Both the position numbers and the translations under genes were made by a program. The notes below the pieces were generated by a model that saw nothing but the letters and a program-made list of their open reading frames with translations, did no database searches and had not been told where the DNA came from. This document shows, one piece after another, positions 23,201-31,645 of a stretch of DNA of 64,000 bases. This stretch comes from Gordionus sp. m RMFG-2023. Taxonomy: Eukaryota; Nematomorpha; Gordioida; Chordodea; Parachordodidae. Each line of letters opens with the position of its first letter. Within the stretch, counting starts at the first letter, position 1. The stretch is from assembly GCF_954871325.1 (NCBI RefSeq), contig NC_088776.1:11036052-11100051 (forward strand), read 5' to 3'.

Positions 23201-24838
23201 AATATACATACTGATGAAATCATTGGAAAATTAGTTAAATCCCAATAATATAAAATTTTACATTATAAATTTATATGCTTATTAATGATATATTTTACTA
23301 TTTTTAGTAGTTTTGTTAAACGCCTCGTTTGAGAGATTTAAAAACGGCTAAAACATTAATCTTTTAAGTTATTAATTAAGGGGGTTTATTAATTTTAATA
23401 TTCTGAAAATTTTCTAACGTCTTTGAGAAAATTGAGATAACAATTATTAAGATTTAACAAAAAATATTATATCCTCAAAATTTTCTCAATTAAGTTGGGG
23501 ATTCCCTTTTTTAAAAACTTAGTACATATTATAATGAGAGCTTGTATGGATTTATAGCATGATTGGAAAAAATAAATTATAATGAATAGATCCCATTGAT
23601 AAGCTAAGATCCTGAATAAATAGAGTATATTTACTGAGAACGCGTATTTTAGTCAAAAATAATAAAAAATTTCGATAATTAAATTTTTTTTAAAAGTAAT
23701 GAATATAACCATTTTCTGAATCTCCTCGAATAGTTAAACATGATTCTGCATTCATTTTTTAAAATAGCGTACATTAACTGGGAGCGCGTATTTTAATCAA
23801 AAAATTTTTTTTTCGATAATTATAATTTTTTTTTAAAAATGAATACTACCATTTTCAGAATCTCCATGAAAAGCTAAACATGATTTTGCGGGTATATTTA
23901 CCGAGAGCAATTTTTTTTATAATTAAATTTTTTTTTTAAAAAAATGAATACTATATTTTCTGAATCTCCTTGAGCTAAACATGATGCTTCTTTTATTTTT
24001 AAAAAATACTGTATATTTACCGAGAGCGGGGTAGGAGCGAGTTTTAGTCATAAAAAAAAGAAAGTGTTTTATCAAAAGCCCACTAAGTTATAAAAAATTT
24101 ATAAATTTTAATATTAACATTTTCTAAATCCATTTAATGAACTAAATATGATCCTGCCTCCTGCGTTCATTTAAAAAAAAAGAGTAACGCTTAGTTTATT
24201 CAAAAAATCATATATGTTTTTTCAAGAGCCTACCAAGTTATAAAAACTTTAAAATTTAATATTAAGATTTTATGAGCGTTCATTTTTTTTATAAAATAGT
24301 ACATATTTATTGAGTGCGCGTATTTTAGTCATGTAAAAAAATTATTTTTTTAAAATTTTATTATGTTACTTAACATTTTATTTGAAATTAAAAAAAAACA
24401 TTTTCTAAATCATCTTATAAAGCTAAACACGATTCAATATTAATATTATTTAAATAAAGTTTTTTTGATATAGAGCGTGTACTTTCTGAGGGCGTGTATT
24501 TTAGTCATGCCCGTTTTTAACCCATCATTTTAGATATGTTTTTTGTCTTATAAAAAATGACCGGGTAAACGAGGACCTAAAGCCAGCAAAATAAAGAGCA
24601 TGGGATAGAAGCCTTCCATTAAGATGAGGTCGCTCTAAAAATTTGCCTACAAGACCGCAGCATCACAAGCCTCCCCCCCCCCCCCCATATTATAAATATA
24701 ATTGAAAAAAGTGATTTCGTTATGAAAATGATAATGGTTGCTTACCTTTTTGCCCCATCCGGCATAAGAATGTTGACCATGACTGGGGGCATTTAGAAAT
24801 AAAAGTATGTTGATGAATAATAATATTAGTTTAAGCAT
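5044..24838 (-). CDS. NBL1: NBL1/DAN-type secreted cystine-knot protein (BMP antagonist family), 4 exons
   Basis: Four exons read in phase 0 on the minus strand: 24746-24838, 16494-16586, 5318-5449 and 5044-5235, coding 31+31+44+63 = 169 residues (human NBL1 is about 180). Order: signal peptide 'MLKLILLFINILLF'; 'YPDKYSWCELKEI' and 'PGCKSK' (human FPDKSAWCEAKN, SGCEAK); 'CVGQCFSYSIPRTIPE' (human CLGQCFSYSVPNTFPQ); 'CDSCRPVNFTWEK' with an N-glycosylation site; then 'ILVELIHDCSCQSC' (human LVEKILHCSCQAC) and an acidic tail. DAN-family proteins are secreted dimers that bind BMPs. All donors and acceptors are GT/AG. The Cys found in human 'LECPG' is replaced (here 'LEINE'), leaving nine cysteines in the mature chain. 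Introns are 8.2 kb, 11.0 kb and 82 bp; the two long ones are filled with transposons. Identification is by motif and splice phase; exon 1 is the least certain part. Confidence 0.88.
5318..5449 (-). CDS. NBL1: NBL1 exon 3: CXGXC core of the cystine knot
   Basis: Acceptor ATGCAG at 5450-5455 after a T-rich tract, donor GTAGAT at 5312-5317. The 44 codons contain 'VCVGQCFSYSIPRT' and 'HYCDSCRPVNFTWEK'. CVGQC is the CXGXC knot signature. Confidence 0.95.
6134..6202 (+). repeat. tRNA-like segment in left arm (copy A)
   Basis: 'cttagctaataactttaaac' resembles a pol III A box and 'gagttcgaatccagt' a B box (GGTTCGANTCC), spaced about as in a tRNA. The inverted partner is at about 12803-12868. Acceptor-stem pairing is poor, so this is a tRNA-derived (SINE-like) relic and not a working tRNA. 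Confidence 0.35.
7481..7549 (+). repeat. tRNA-like segment in left arm (copy B)
   Basis: 'gggctaatggtaagaac' (A-box-like, D-arm-like) and 'ggttcgaatcccgg' (B box). The partner in the right arm is 11556-11623 on the minus strand, where the T arm reads 'gggttcgaatccc'. The layout resembles tRNA-Gly, but the acceptor stem does not pair, so it is probably a SINE head or pseudo-tRNA. Confidence 0.4.
8104..8282 (-). repeat. 33-bp minisatellite, left arm
   Basis: About five units of 33 bp with core 'cggcgccgat' and 'ggggattatgggaat', so it is strikingly G+C-rich for this window. Because 33 is a multiple of three, both overlapping minus-strand frames stay open and would encode an 11-residue repeat of the type 'RIGADSHNPHP' or 'VSAPIPIIPIP'. 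Confidence 0.75.
8260..8622 (-). CDS. Zinc-knuckle protein encoded in the left MULE arm
   Basis: 120 codons from ATG at 8620-8622. Residues 1-45 form a probably helical region ('VESDNLLEEARLEASRLYGQ'), 46-82 are Arg/Ser/Gly-rich ('DRQSRRSRSPRKGYG'), and about 86-98 are a zinc knuckle 'CYRCGGDHIVRFC' (CX2CX3HX4C). Nucleic-acid binding is likely from that motif. The right-arm copy is about 87% identical (16 differences in 120 by my count), with no indel. Zinc knuckles of this form occur in Gag-like and transposon-borne proteins; I do not recognise the rest and cannot assign a function. The frame stops shortly after the knuckle, where a 33-bp minisatellite begins and a second frame is open (8013-8375). 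Confidence 0.6.
   Translation of the reverse strand: MSSTFRVGNFVITISIRMIDGSVESDNLLEEARLEASRLYGQMLNIVRPVRDRQSRRSRSPRKGYGTNYWYGGRGSSLRSSRRASGCYRCGGDHIVRFCQEGRAGEINSRCPLAYRRRFH
8826..9299 (+). pseudogene. MULE-type transposase, C-terminal fragment
   Basis: The central non-repeated part of the element reads 'IFGKEGIVFSINDEMFHHRI', then 'PLHKKIIINLWSNNDCESFN', 'SMLKSLVNRKTSP', 'HTLIEKI' and 'LERAVIGLGQF', ending at TAA/TGA near 9299. The 'W.NN.CES.N..LK', 'LI.KI' and 'RA.IG.GQ' pattern is the C-terminal signature of Mutator-like transposases common in invertebrates. One in-frame stop (TAA, about 8970) separates the two halves, and the catalytic N-terminal half is absent, so this copy cannot encode an active transposase. 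The last codons overlap the start of the right arm. Confidence 0.6.
9471..9833 (+). CDS. Zinc-knuckle protein encoded in the right MULE arm
   Basis: The exact positional mirror of 8260-8622 (both ends sum to 18093): 120 codons with the same helical N-terminus, Arg/Ser/Gly-rich middle and CX2CX3HX4C knuckle 'CYRCGGDHIVRFC'. Changes cluster in the Arg/Ser linker and the last 25 residues, while the N-terminal half and the knuckle are nearly unchanged. That pattern suggests selection or gene conversion after the arms formed. An overlapping frame (9664-9984) is also open and also has a counterpart in the left arm. Confidence 0.6.
   Translation: MSSNFRVGNFVITILIRMIDGSVESDNLLEEARLEASRLYGQMLNIVRPVRDSRSHRSRRPRRGYGTNYWYGGRGSSSRGSRRASGCYRCGGDHIVRFCPESRAGGPNSQCPLAYRRRIL
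9818..9973 (+). repeat. 33-bp minisatellite, right arm
   Basis: Inverted counterpart of the left-arm array, with 'tatcggcgcc' cores. Frames 9664-9984 and 9800-10066 run through it as 'RIGAHSHNPHP' and 'VSAPIPIIPTP' repeats. Copy number and unit sequence differ slightly from the left arm. Confidence 0.75.
10914..11389. repeat. Two near-identical 238-bp tandem units in the right arm
   Basis: Unit 1 is 10914-11151 and unit 2 is 11152-11389; both begin 'tttgtgtat' and contain 'agcaataagaggatgataaa' and 'gtttcgattcaacct'. Differences are few. They lie in a ~0.9-kb stretch (about 10576-11462) missing from the left arm, which has only ~11 bp at that point. No terminal repeats are evident. Confidence 0.75.
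11556..11623 (-). repeat. tRNA-like segment in right arm (partner of copy B)
   Basis: Reverse-complement counterpart of 7481-7549, with 'gggctcaatggtaagaacc' and 'gggttcgaatcccg'. It was present before the arms diverged, so the tRNA-like piece is part of the element. Confidence 0.4.
12996..13681. mobile_element. hAT-type MITE (CAGGGATCC... family) inside the right arm
   Basis: Starts 'cagggatccaaaccgaacc' and ends 'ggtttggatccctg', with a perfect 8-bp target duplication taaataac at 12988-12995 and 13682-13689. The interior is non-coding with many 'gaaccgaacc' motifs. The left arm has the uninterrupted site at about 5999-6015, which proves this is a later insertion. A 5'-CAG...CTG-3' end and an 8-bp duplication are the hAT pattern. 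Confidence 0.9.
13911..15814 (-). mobile_element. hAT element with degraded ZMYM/THAP12-like transposase, inside the right arm
   Basis: Ends 'caggcgcatacgcag' (13911) and, reversed, 'cattggcgtacgcag' (15814), with a perfect 8-bp target duplication ttaccgag at 13903-13910 and 15815-15822. On the minus strand about 14176-14309 reads 'NIPRSTTCESRLKGLDFLNI' and 'EKLAQFQRRLDFTL', the C-terminal hAT dimerisation region. Near 15090 (minus) 'CLPRLAARQAHR' matches the hAT 'PR..GRQ.HR' motif. The gene is broken by an insertion at 14310-14685 and by decay. The right terminus has poly-G/C runs. A second partial copy starts at 44418. Confidence 0.85.
14310..14685. repeat. CCCGG-rich inverted-repeat element, copy 1 (376 bp)
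   Basis: TIRs 'cagagacctgcag' and 'ctgcaggcctctg'. The interior has repeated 'gggccggg'-type boxes spaced by A/T. It interrupts the hAT transposase gene, so it is the youngest layer of this nest. Other copies: 25670-25841, 56778 onward, 59084 onward, and fragments at about 17830-17909 and 22820-22910. Confidence 0.75.
16494..16586 (-). CDS. NBL1: NBL1 exon 2: first two cysteines
   Basis: Acceptor TTTTAG at 16587 and donor GTATTT at 16488-16493. It encodes 31 residues, including 'LYPDKYSWCELKEI' and 'NYPGCKSK', which align with human LFPDKSAWCEAKN and HSGCEAK. The exon lies 82 bp beyond the right end of the MULE element. Confidence 0.92.
16587..18926. other. NBL1 intron 1, 3' part, no gene seen
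   Basis: A/T-rich intron sequence on the NBL1 strand. It contains a CCCGG-family tail (about 17830-17909, ending 'actgcaggtctc') and a direct repeat of 'atcacaaaac' plus 'tttaagcatattcaa' at 17979 and 18098. The minus-strand ORF 16597-16797 is intronic noise. Confidence 0.45.
18927..19264. repeat. Palindromic TA-type MITE, copy 1
   Basis: Ends 'tgttagcagcaat' and 'attgccgctaaca'. Internal inverted boxes 'ccaccatgtttggaatacct' (about 19008) and its mirror 'aggtattccaaacatggtgg' (about 19136) are well conserved. No coding capacity. The same family lies at 19921-20281. Confidence 0.75.
19921..20281. repeat. Palindromic TA-type MITE, copy 2
   Basis: Ends 'tgttagtcaatgtgtttttt' and 'aaaacacattgacgctaaca', flanked by TA on both sides (Tc1/mariner-like target). 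Internal boxes 'catgttcggaatacctactc' and 'aggtattttaaacatgatag' are inverted, as in copy 1. About 361 bp, no ORF. Confidence 0.8.
20440..21215 (-). mobile_element. Old Ty3/gypsy-type LTR element remnant (integrase region)
   Basis: Short minus-strand pieces resemble the C-terminal part of a Ty3/gypsy integrase: 'SNGQVERMVRTFK' near 21140, 'NYRNTPNNTTGIPP' near 21060 and 'MDVGDKIWKK' near 20930. No long terminal repeats or other parts are recognisable. The copy is clearly broken in several places and looks old. It lies within NBL1 intron 1, on the gene's strand. Confidence 0.6.
21216..22556. other. NBL1 intron 1, repeat-rich, no gene seen
   Basis: A block at 21300-21425 ('ggccagttgaacttgtgttt') recurs inverted near 30195-30350. 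Two diverged direct copies of a block containing 'taattaatcgct' and 'ataggat' start near 21722 and 22006. There is a G run at 22489-22500. Confidence 0.4.
22557..22720. repeat. AGTG-family MITE, left half
   Basis: 'agtgttgttgaacgtttcga' followed by the family boxes 'aaaggctaactcaatatttt' and 'gcctgaagattttgc'. The right half is missing. A CCCGG-family fragment follows at about 22820-22910. Confidence 0.5.
23366..24512. mobile_element. Solo right arm of the same MULE family, in NBL1 intron 1
   Basis: Collinear with 12855-16412 of the big element minus its nested insertions. It starts 'aagggggtttattaatttta', passes 'gttggggattccctttttta' and 'agatcccattgataagctaa', then subterminal modules, and ends 'gtattttagtcatgccc' at 24512. 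There is no matching left arm, transposase or target duplication. It is therefore a truncated or recombined solo arm, diverged from the copy in intron 2. Confidence 0.75.
24555..24668 (-). other. Unexplained higher-complexity patch inside NBL1 intron 1
   Basis: A minus-strand frame with 'CGLVGKFLERPHLNGRLLSH' and 'ALYFAGFRSSFTRSFFIR' is open for about 110 bp, ending against a run of 14-16 C at about 24669-24684. It sits just downstream of exon 1 on the gene's strand. It could be an alternative exon, a fragment of an unknown element or chance. I do not recognise it. Confidence 0.2.
24746..24838 (-). CDS. NBL1: NBL1 exon 1: signal peptide
   Basis: ATG at 24836-24838, 31 codons, ending at a strong donor AAG|GTAAGC (24741-24748 read on minus). 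It encodes a hydrophobic signal peptide followed by 'APSHGQHSYAGWGKK'. Its phase 0 end matches the phase 0 start of exon 2, and its position corresponds to the human signal region before LFPDK. The junction is inferred, not seen in RNA. Confidence 0.75.
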
Positions 24839-25669
24839 GATTCATGCCGAAAAATATATCATTTATAAATTTTCCATATAAAATTATATTGGTAATTAGC
24901 AATATAAAATTGACAAAAATATTGGGTTGGGATATTTTTTATATTATCGATTTGACATCATAGTTTTTAAAAAAACGTTTGAAAAAAATGATAGGTATGA
25001 TGGTATGAACATTATAAATCACAAAATATGCAGATGCATTTCTTGATCACAGATGTTTGGTTTGGTGTTATTTTTAAATTTTCTTTTTTATCCAATGAAA
25101 TGGAGATATAATTTTTTTTGCTTTATTCTTTTAACAAAATAAACAACAATTAATCAACATGGATTTGTTGGTTTGATGAATGATTTTTCTTGTATTTAAT
25201 CTGTTTTTATAATTTGTTAAAAAATACCATTCGAGATAAAATTTATAATACAAATAATTTATTTTAAATTAAATCTGATACATTGTAAAAAAATAAGTTC
25301 TGTTCTTTTACATTTATAATTAATTATAGTAAAGTAAAAAAAATTTAGATAATATATCTGAATTAGAGAAAAGCCCAGCCTGGCGTACCATGCCTGGCCA
25401 TGTAACGTTTGAAGAATTTTTGCCAAAAAAATTGGGGTGGAGGAATGTGTAAAAATTAGAGATAACCAGCGCTTTAAAGAATAGAAATAAAATCCCTCTG
25501 AAGCCTAATTTTGTTAAAATAAATTTTAATGAATATATTATCTGTAACTATGATCATCCATAAAATAGATTTCCTTCTCCTAAATTTTGTGTTGACTGTT
25601 TAACCCTTTGAGTGCAGAAAAAAAAGACCGCCAATTACTTGTTTTTATAGTGAAAAGTTTTATATAAAT
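24839..25669. promoter_or_regulatory. 5' flank of NBL1
   Basis: Upstream of the NBL1 start codon (minus strand). A/T-rich, with a small G+C-richer island at 25374-25450 ('cccagcctggcgtaccatgc'). No clear promoter element. Promoter function is inferred from position only. Confidence 0.3.
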
Positions 25670-25841
25670 CAGAGACCTGCAGATCCAACTCTAAGACCGT
25701 TGCGTATTTTAATTTTTTAAATATACCCTGGTCGGGCCTAAAATCTTTTTAAATATGGCCAGGCCTAGAAATCTTTTTAAAAAAATACTGGGCCAGGTCG
25801 GGCAGTATATTTCAACCAAATATATGTGTAGTAAGTCTCTG
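25670..25841. repeat. CCCGG-rich element, copy 2
   Basis: Starts 'cagagacctgcagatcc' and ends 'agtaagtctctg'. 172 bp with 'ggccaggcc' and 'gggccaggtcggg' boxes. A shorter, diverged relative of 14310-14685. Confidence 0.6.
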
Positions 25842-27477
25842 ATATTTATATTATATAATTAAAATTTATTAAAAATATCTTAAAAACTAATCGGTATTAT
25901 ATTGATTCAACCTTGCCTAGCCATATCAGGAAGTATAGCAATTTTAAAAAATGATTAAAAAAAAGAAGAACATGGCATTGATTGCACCTTAAACTTATAC
26001 ATGTTTTAATTATCAAAATTACTTTAAAAGGATAAAATCTTACATTTTTAAAAAAAATTTAATATTTGTAAATTTAAAAAATTTAGTATATATTATTAAT
26101 AACTACTGTTATTAAATATAGTATTATATAAGTTGTGGAGTAAAATAAAAGAATAAAATCTTACATTTTTAAAAATTTTTTAATATTTGTAAATTTAAAA
26201 AATTTAGTATATTAACCCTAATAATTTTTTAAATTTTTTTTAAAAAAAATTACCTTCCCTTACCTTAGAAAAATAAAAATTGAGATTTTTTTTTTCGGGT
26301 AACTATCTTTCCTTTACCATTATATCTCTTCTAGAGATTTCTAACCGCATTATTTGGCTGATAATATATTGTACAACAGTAACAGGGAGTGGGTATTACT
26401 AATGCGATTTAATCATCTGACAATTAGGATTTTTAAAAAGACCAAATTAAGATTTTAGCTAAAATAAAATTATGTAAGCCTCGAGTCGAGATATGGCAAA
26501 TATAAATCATTGGGCTTTTTTAGCAACCTTGTAACAATGACAATATATTTTTTTAAAGTGCCGTTTTATTTAAAATAAGACCACGCCGCCCTGAAGTTAT
26601 AAAGTTAACATATCTGTGTCTTTAATTAACAATTTTTTATTATTCTATTTCTAATAATGACAAAAAAAATTGAAACTTTTGAAATCGCAGCTAAAATAAA
26701 ATTAACTTTCTGATTTAAATGATTAAATAGCTATAATTTTCATAAAATCAAGTCAAATTAAAATTATAAACCTGTACATTTTTGTAAATATGCTTATAAA
26801 TATTTGAATATATAAGAGTTGTTAGAGTATCTATATGAAAAATATGGTGTGTATCACACTTTTATCAAAGCATATCAGTCTGTATCTAGACTAGATACTA
26901 TTTTAGAGGTATCTATATCGATTTTAGATATATTTTAGATGCATCTCGATAATTTTATTTTACTTATTTTTATATTAAAAATAAATATATTTGAAATAAA
27001 TTCATTTAATAATATGTCCGAGTTTATTTTATTATACAAGAACAAACCAGCAAATTTATTTTACGAAATGGATTGGATGACAATTTAATAAAGTTTATAT
27101 TATAATTTATTTCATTATATTAATTTAAAAAAATATATCATAATTTTTAGACTAATATTTCTAGACAATCTCTGAATAAAATAAAATAATTGAATATTAG
27201 ATTTTTTGGACACCCCTTAGATTATATAAATAATATTGTTCTGACATTCATCAAATTAAAAATTTTAAATATGAGTTTCAGGATTTTTATATATTTAATG
27301 ATTATCCAATATAAAGTTTTTACTCATTAACTATAACAGGTAGAAAGAGTTAAGTGTGGCTAAAAATGTCTTTACAGATAAACGGGGGTGCTAACAATTA
27401 CTTATAATCATCTTATTATATAATTTGTCTAACTAATATTGAAATCTAACAATCAATATTTTATATATACAATATAC
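25842..27477. other. A/T-rich DNA with small repeats, no gene seen
   Basis: A tandem duplication of about 120 bp period lies at 26032-26215 ('ataaaatcttacattttta'). A degraded AGTG-family MITE fragment is near 26418-26560. Near 26870-26950 'agatac'-type boxes ('gtatctagactagatacta') resemble ends of hAT-type MITEs, with similar boxes near 27740. Confidence 0.35.
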
Positions 27478-27673
27478 ATTAGTGTTTTTAAACGACTCGA
27501 CTTGAGCTAATTTTTATAAAGGGCAAACTCAATATTTTATTCAGAAAAATATTATGAAAGCCTGAAGAATTTTCTCATATATGGCAAAGGTTTCGACATC
27601 TATTAGTTAAATCTCGAGGCTTAGACAATATTTTTCTGTCGAAAATATTGAGTTAGCCGTTAACAACACTAAT
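27478..27673. repeat. AGTG-family MITE, complete copy
   Basis: A 196-bp palindrome: 'ttagtgtttttaaacgactc' at the left and 'agccgttaacaacactaa' at the right, with internal boxes 'gcaaactcaatattttattc' and 'ctgtcgaaaatattgagtta'. No coding capacity. Confidence 0.7.
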
Positions 27674-28883
27674 GCACACCTTACATCATAATAAGAAACT
27701 GCATCTGTATTTAACATTTGTAAAAATATATCTGTATCTAGAATTATTCGAAAACTATCTTTTAACCACTATGAACTCTAACTCTATATAATGAAAAAAT
27801 ATTTATTTAAATTATTTTTAATATTATTATAATGAGAGAATTAAATATTTATTTAACTTATTTTTAATATTATTTTAATGGGAGAATTAAATATTTATAT
27901 ACTAATCCTTAATACACTATAAATTATATTTAATTTATTATGACAACAAACACGAATATTCGTTGGCAGATTTTAAAATTTAAATTTAATGCTTTAAAAA
28001 TGTAAATTTATATTAGTTTAATAATACTATATTATAATATAATTTAAAATCGAAATCTCAAAAAATATTAAACACTTCCTGTAGAATTGTCTAGTATAGA
28101 CTTGGGTAATGAGGTTATTAATTTTATTTAACAGAATATATATTCAAATTTATTTTTAAAATGGCATTCTATTCTTTTAATAGGCATCCTACTCCCTAAT
28201 TCATTTATTTGCTAAAGTTATTTAATAACTATTATAGGATTTAAAGATAATTTTTATTAGCTTTCATTTCTCATCGATATATATTTTAAAAAGGTTTCTA
28301 CATCTCCTCCCCCTTCCTTACTCTCCTACCCCACCTTCCTTCATCACCCTCAGACCTTGATTAGATGACTAAAGAGTGATAATTAAATTTTAATAGTAGT
28401 CAAAAAATCTTTTTATTATCTTGCAAATATCATTGTCAAGATATTTTAAAAAAGAGTTTCTAACCCCCCCCCCCCACTGCCTCTCAACCACAGCCCCTGA
28501 ATTAGACTTCAGAACCTAGAGTGATGATAATTTTATAGCACTCAAAATATTATAAATAATATAAGGTAAATATAAAAAAATAAACATCTAAGCAAAAAAC
28601 ACACTTAAAAATGAAAAATAGTAGAAATTTCTGAGTGGTTTAGCATATCTTATGAGAAATTCCCTAAATAAATTCTGAGAAAATCAAAATTTTTACCTTG
28701 AAAAAATTGTCTTAAATTTTTAGAAAATGTCTGTGAAATTTAATAAAAATGCTTAACTTTAATTAATTTCAATTCTGAGCAAAAGGGGAAAAAAAAATTC
28801 TGAGTGTTGCAGTTTTTATTCCCGAGCAAAATAATATATCTTTTTAAACGTAAAATTTCACAAAACATTCGCATGATTTTCTA
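27674..28883. repeat. A/T-rich DNA with a diverged tandem duplication
   Basis: Two related units of about 190 bp lie at roughly 28200-28390 and 28391-28560. Each has 'agatattttaaaaaa' followed by a C-rich patch, the second with a run of 13-14 C near 28466, and 'gagtgat'. No gene seen. Confidence 0.4.
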
Positions 28884-29373
28884 CGCGGATCCGTATCGTA
28901 ACTAATATAGTTTCGGCTCAGGTATAAGTTCAAACAAAGATAATGATTCATGGTTCAGATTCTTTCGTAAGAAGTAATAATATCGATTCTGTTTGAACCT
29001 TTAAAAACTGGTTCAAATTTTTTAGCACAAAACTTTATTAGAATTATGTAAATTGGGAACCACACGTTTTAAAATTTTCTCCCTATTCCCCAATAAATAA
29101 TATAGAGCAAAATATTTTGGATATTTTCTTATGTTAAATTATATTTATATTCCACATGCTAACCTCGGTTGGCATGGTCAAAATAATATATACAAATATC
29201 CGAAAATACTTAATGATACTATCAATCAAAATCGATTACTAATACATTTTAAAAGAGTTGGTAGGTTCAAACCAGTTAACATATCTTTTTAAGGTTCCGT
29301 TTAGGCTCTGTAAATAATAACGGTTATAACTGGTTATAAAGGTTCGGTTCAGGATTTTATATCTGGATTCCCC
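28884..29373. repeat. hAT-type MITE of the CAGGGATCC family, decayed copy
   Basis: The left end 'gcggatccgtatcg' and right end 'ggttcggttcaggattttat' followed by 'ggattcccc' mirror the ends of 12996-13681, with internal 'gaacctttaaaaactggttc'. About 490 bp, no target duplication visible; older than the copy in the MULE arm. Confidence 0.5.
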
Positions 29374-29509
29374 AACTTGTTTATTTTTTTAAGGTATAAA
29401 AAAATATTACATCAAAAGATAGCATGATTTTCACTTATTTATTATTCTTATAAGAATCGATTTTCCAATTGGCTAAATGTATATTTTTTTTAACGTATTA
29501 AAAATAGTA

Positions 29510-31645
29510 TAGCTGTAAACGTTACTTCAAAAAATATATGCGATACTTTATTTTTGGAAAAAGTAACTCGCTACTTGCTATTCTAAGAAAGCAATACGTT
29601 ATGGGTTACTTAAAAAATACTATATATTAGATAGAAATGTCGAGGTTTAACCCAAACCATCTTGAGGCCTCAAATTTATTTTAAGTAGATGGATCAAGAC
29701 TTGATCGTAAGACAACCATACTTTAGGCCCTCCGAAAATCATTATTACTGGACTAGATATGTGTCTCTTCATTCCCCTCTAATATCAATATCAATCCACT
29801 AACACAAGCAGAAACAAAAAATATTAACAAATTCAAAAATTGCAACAACTTCCTATTTACTCCTATAGTGACTTCCTTTTTAAAAATATTGGCATAAAAA
29901 TCTGTATTTTTACAAATGAAGCTAGAGAATTTTTATAGATACCAAAAAAAATCAGATAAACATTTTTAGATATAATTATGGTTCCTTTTTGAGAACACAA
30001 TTATGAAATTGTATTTTTAATTTTACAGTGTTTTAATTTTATAGTGTATTAATATTATAGTGTATTAATATTATAGTGTTTTAAATATTATGATATAAAT
30101 TTTTAATAAAAAAAGACAAAATAATTAAATTATACTAAAATAATATATTATAAGATAAGTTCTTTTTGTAATAGTTTTTTAAATTTATTTTTAACAACAA
30201 TTGATTTAAAATTTTGATCAAATAAACAAGAGCGTTTAGTAGTCAACGCAGTTCCCACTTGTGCTAAAAACAGGTTCAACTGGCGCATGGAGGGTTTTAT
30301 TATATTTTATAAATAAAATTTTAATTGGGATTTCATAAAAATATTTAAAGAATGTCAAATTTTTTTATTAGATCTCGTATTCACAAGAATCTTCATTTCA
30401 AACAATTTTTTTTATAATCTTTATCAGAATTTAAACTGATTTTAGATTTGAGCTGCTTAATATTGAGGTTGAAATATTGGATTAGGATACAATCTACACT
30501 TAAAAAGTGTAGACTTATGTAAAGAATGTTTCATACTAGAGCCGGCTAATCATTCTCATCTGAAAATATAAGTAATTATATCGACATATATTCTTTATAA
30601 AATAAATTATAATATTAGAGAATATAAATTAACGTCGGTTTAGAATTATTGTGAACCATTTGAAAAATTGTTAAAACTAGGAAAAACGATTTTATAGTTT
30701 AGGTTTAAATATAAGAAAAACTTATATAGGTAAAAAAAAACTGAGATGTGATCTATAATACTATTTCCAAATGATAGCCTTAAAAATTTTGCTCAAAATT
30801 TTTATGTGTATTTCATAATGCAAGTGGAGCAAAATAAACACTTTATGAATGATTATTTTTTTCAAAATGCTTCATTTCAATTTTATTTATGAGGATTTAT
30901 CAAATAAAGCAAAATAAATAGAGATAACTACTATAAAATAATCAAATTATATAAATATAGGTATATAATCATTTAATTCTAATTTATTGATAAAAATAGT
31001 AATTTAGCTGAATAAAAAATTATTCCAATATTTAACTTATAATTTTTTTTCTATATATATTTTGTAGTATTTTTTTTATAAAATTTAAAAAAGGCACTTA
31101 ACAGGTGATTATAAAATATGATAATATCATAGATAGTGCATATATAGTAAAAATTATTAAAATAATCCAATAATTGCAATTTTTAAAATTTTGTTTTTAT
31201 TTACATATTTAGTAGGGATTCGTCAATTAAAATCATCCGCCACTCCTAACTCAAAAATATTTAAAATAAAATACAGCACGCTAATTTCAGTCGGCCGGAT
31301 ATCTTGATTGATTCAATATTAATTAGATTAACAATATAGTATAACAAATATATAGTATAACAAATATATAGTAAATAAAATAGAAATGAATAACTTTGAT
31401 TCTTGATCTGAATTAAAAACTCGGCTTAAATTATTTATAAAATTTAAAAAAATAATATAATATAATATAATTAAATATTTTTTTCCATATTTTTTAGGAA
31501 AAAATTTAAAATAACAAGTAACATTTTGCGTTACCGTTACTCAAAAAACTCATTACTCATTACTCTCTGAAACAAGTAACAAATGGCGTTCCTTTTCCTC
31601 TAAAAAAGTATTGCCATTAGCAACTACGTTACTTTCACCGATGTT
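29510..31645. mobile_element. Element with ~110-bp GTTACTT-rich inverted ends
   Basis: The left end ('gtaaacgttacttc', 'gcgatactttatttttggaa', 'aagtaactcgctacttgcta') is mirrored at the right end by 'cattactcattactctctga' and 'caactacgttactttcacc'. The 2.1-kb interior is A/T-rich with no recognisable protein. It includes a block (about 30195-30350) shared inverted with 21300-21425. Probably a decayed hAT-like non-autonomous element; the class is uncertain. Confidence 0.4.

Noticed and set aside
22489-24684. Long G or C homopolymer runs as regulatory G-quadruplex sites
   Set aside because: Runs of 10-16 G or C recur all over the window, several next to hAT-type ends, and lengths may be affected by sequencing or assembly; nothing ties them to regulation.
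24746-24838. A preprohormone-like exon: signal peptide followed by QHSYAGWGKK, resembling an AKH/RPCH-type amidated peptide
   Set aside because: The exon ends in phase 0 and continues naturally into the NBL1 exon at 16586 with the right spacing to 'YPDK'. The peptide would have seven residues, while most AKH-type peptides have 8-10, and no further precursor exon was seen. NBL1 exon 1 explains it better, although only RNA can settle it.
29700-29890. Minus-strand frame with a hydrophobic segment 'LLQFLNLLIFFVSACVSGLI', reminiscent of a first tetraspanin helix
   Set aside because: No acceptor with a pyrimidine tract, no second exon and no Cys-rich loop; hydrophobic frames are common by chance in T-rich DNA.
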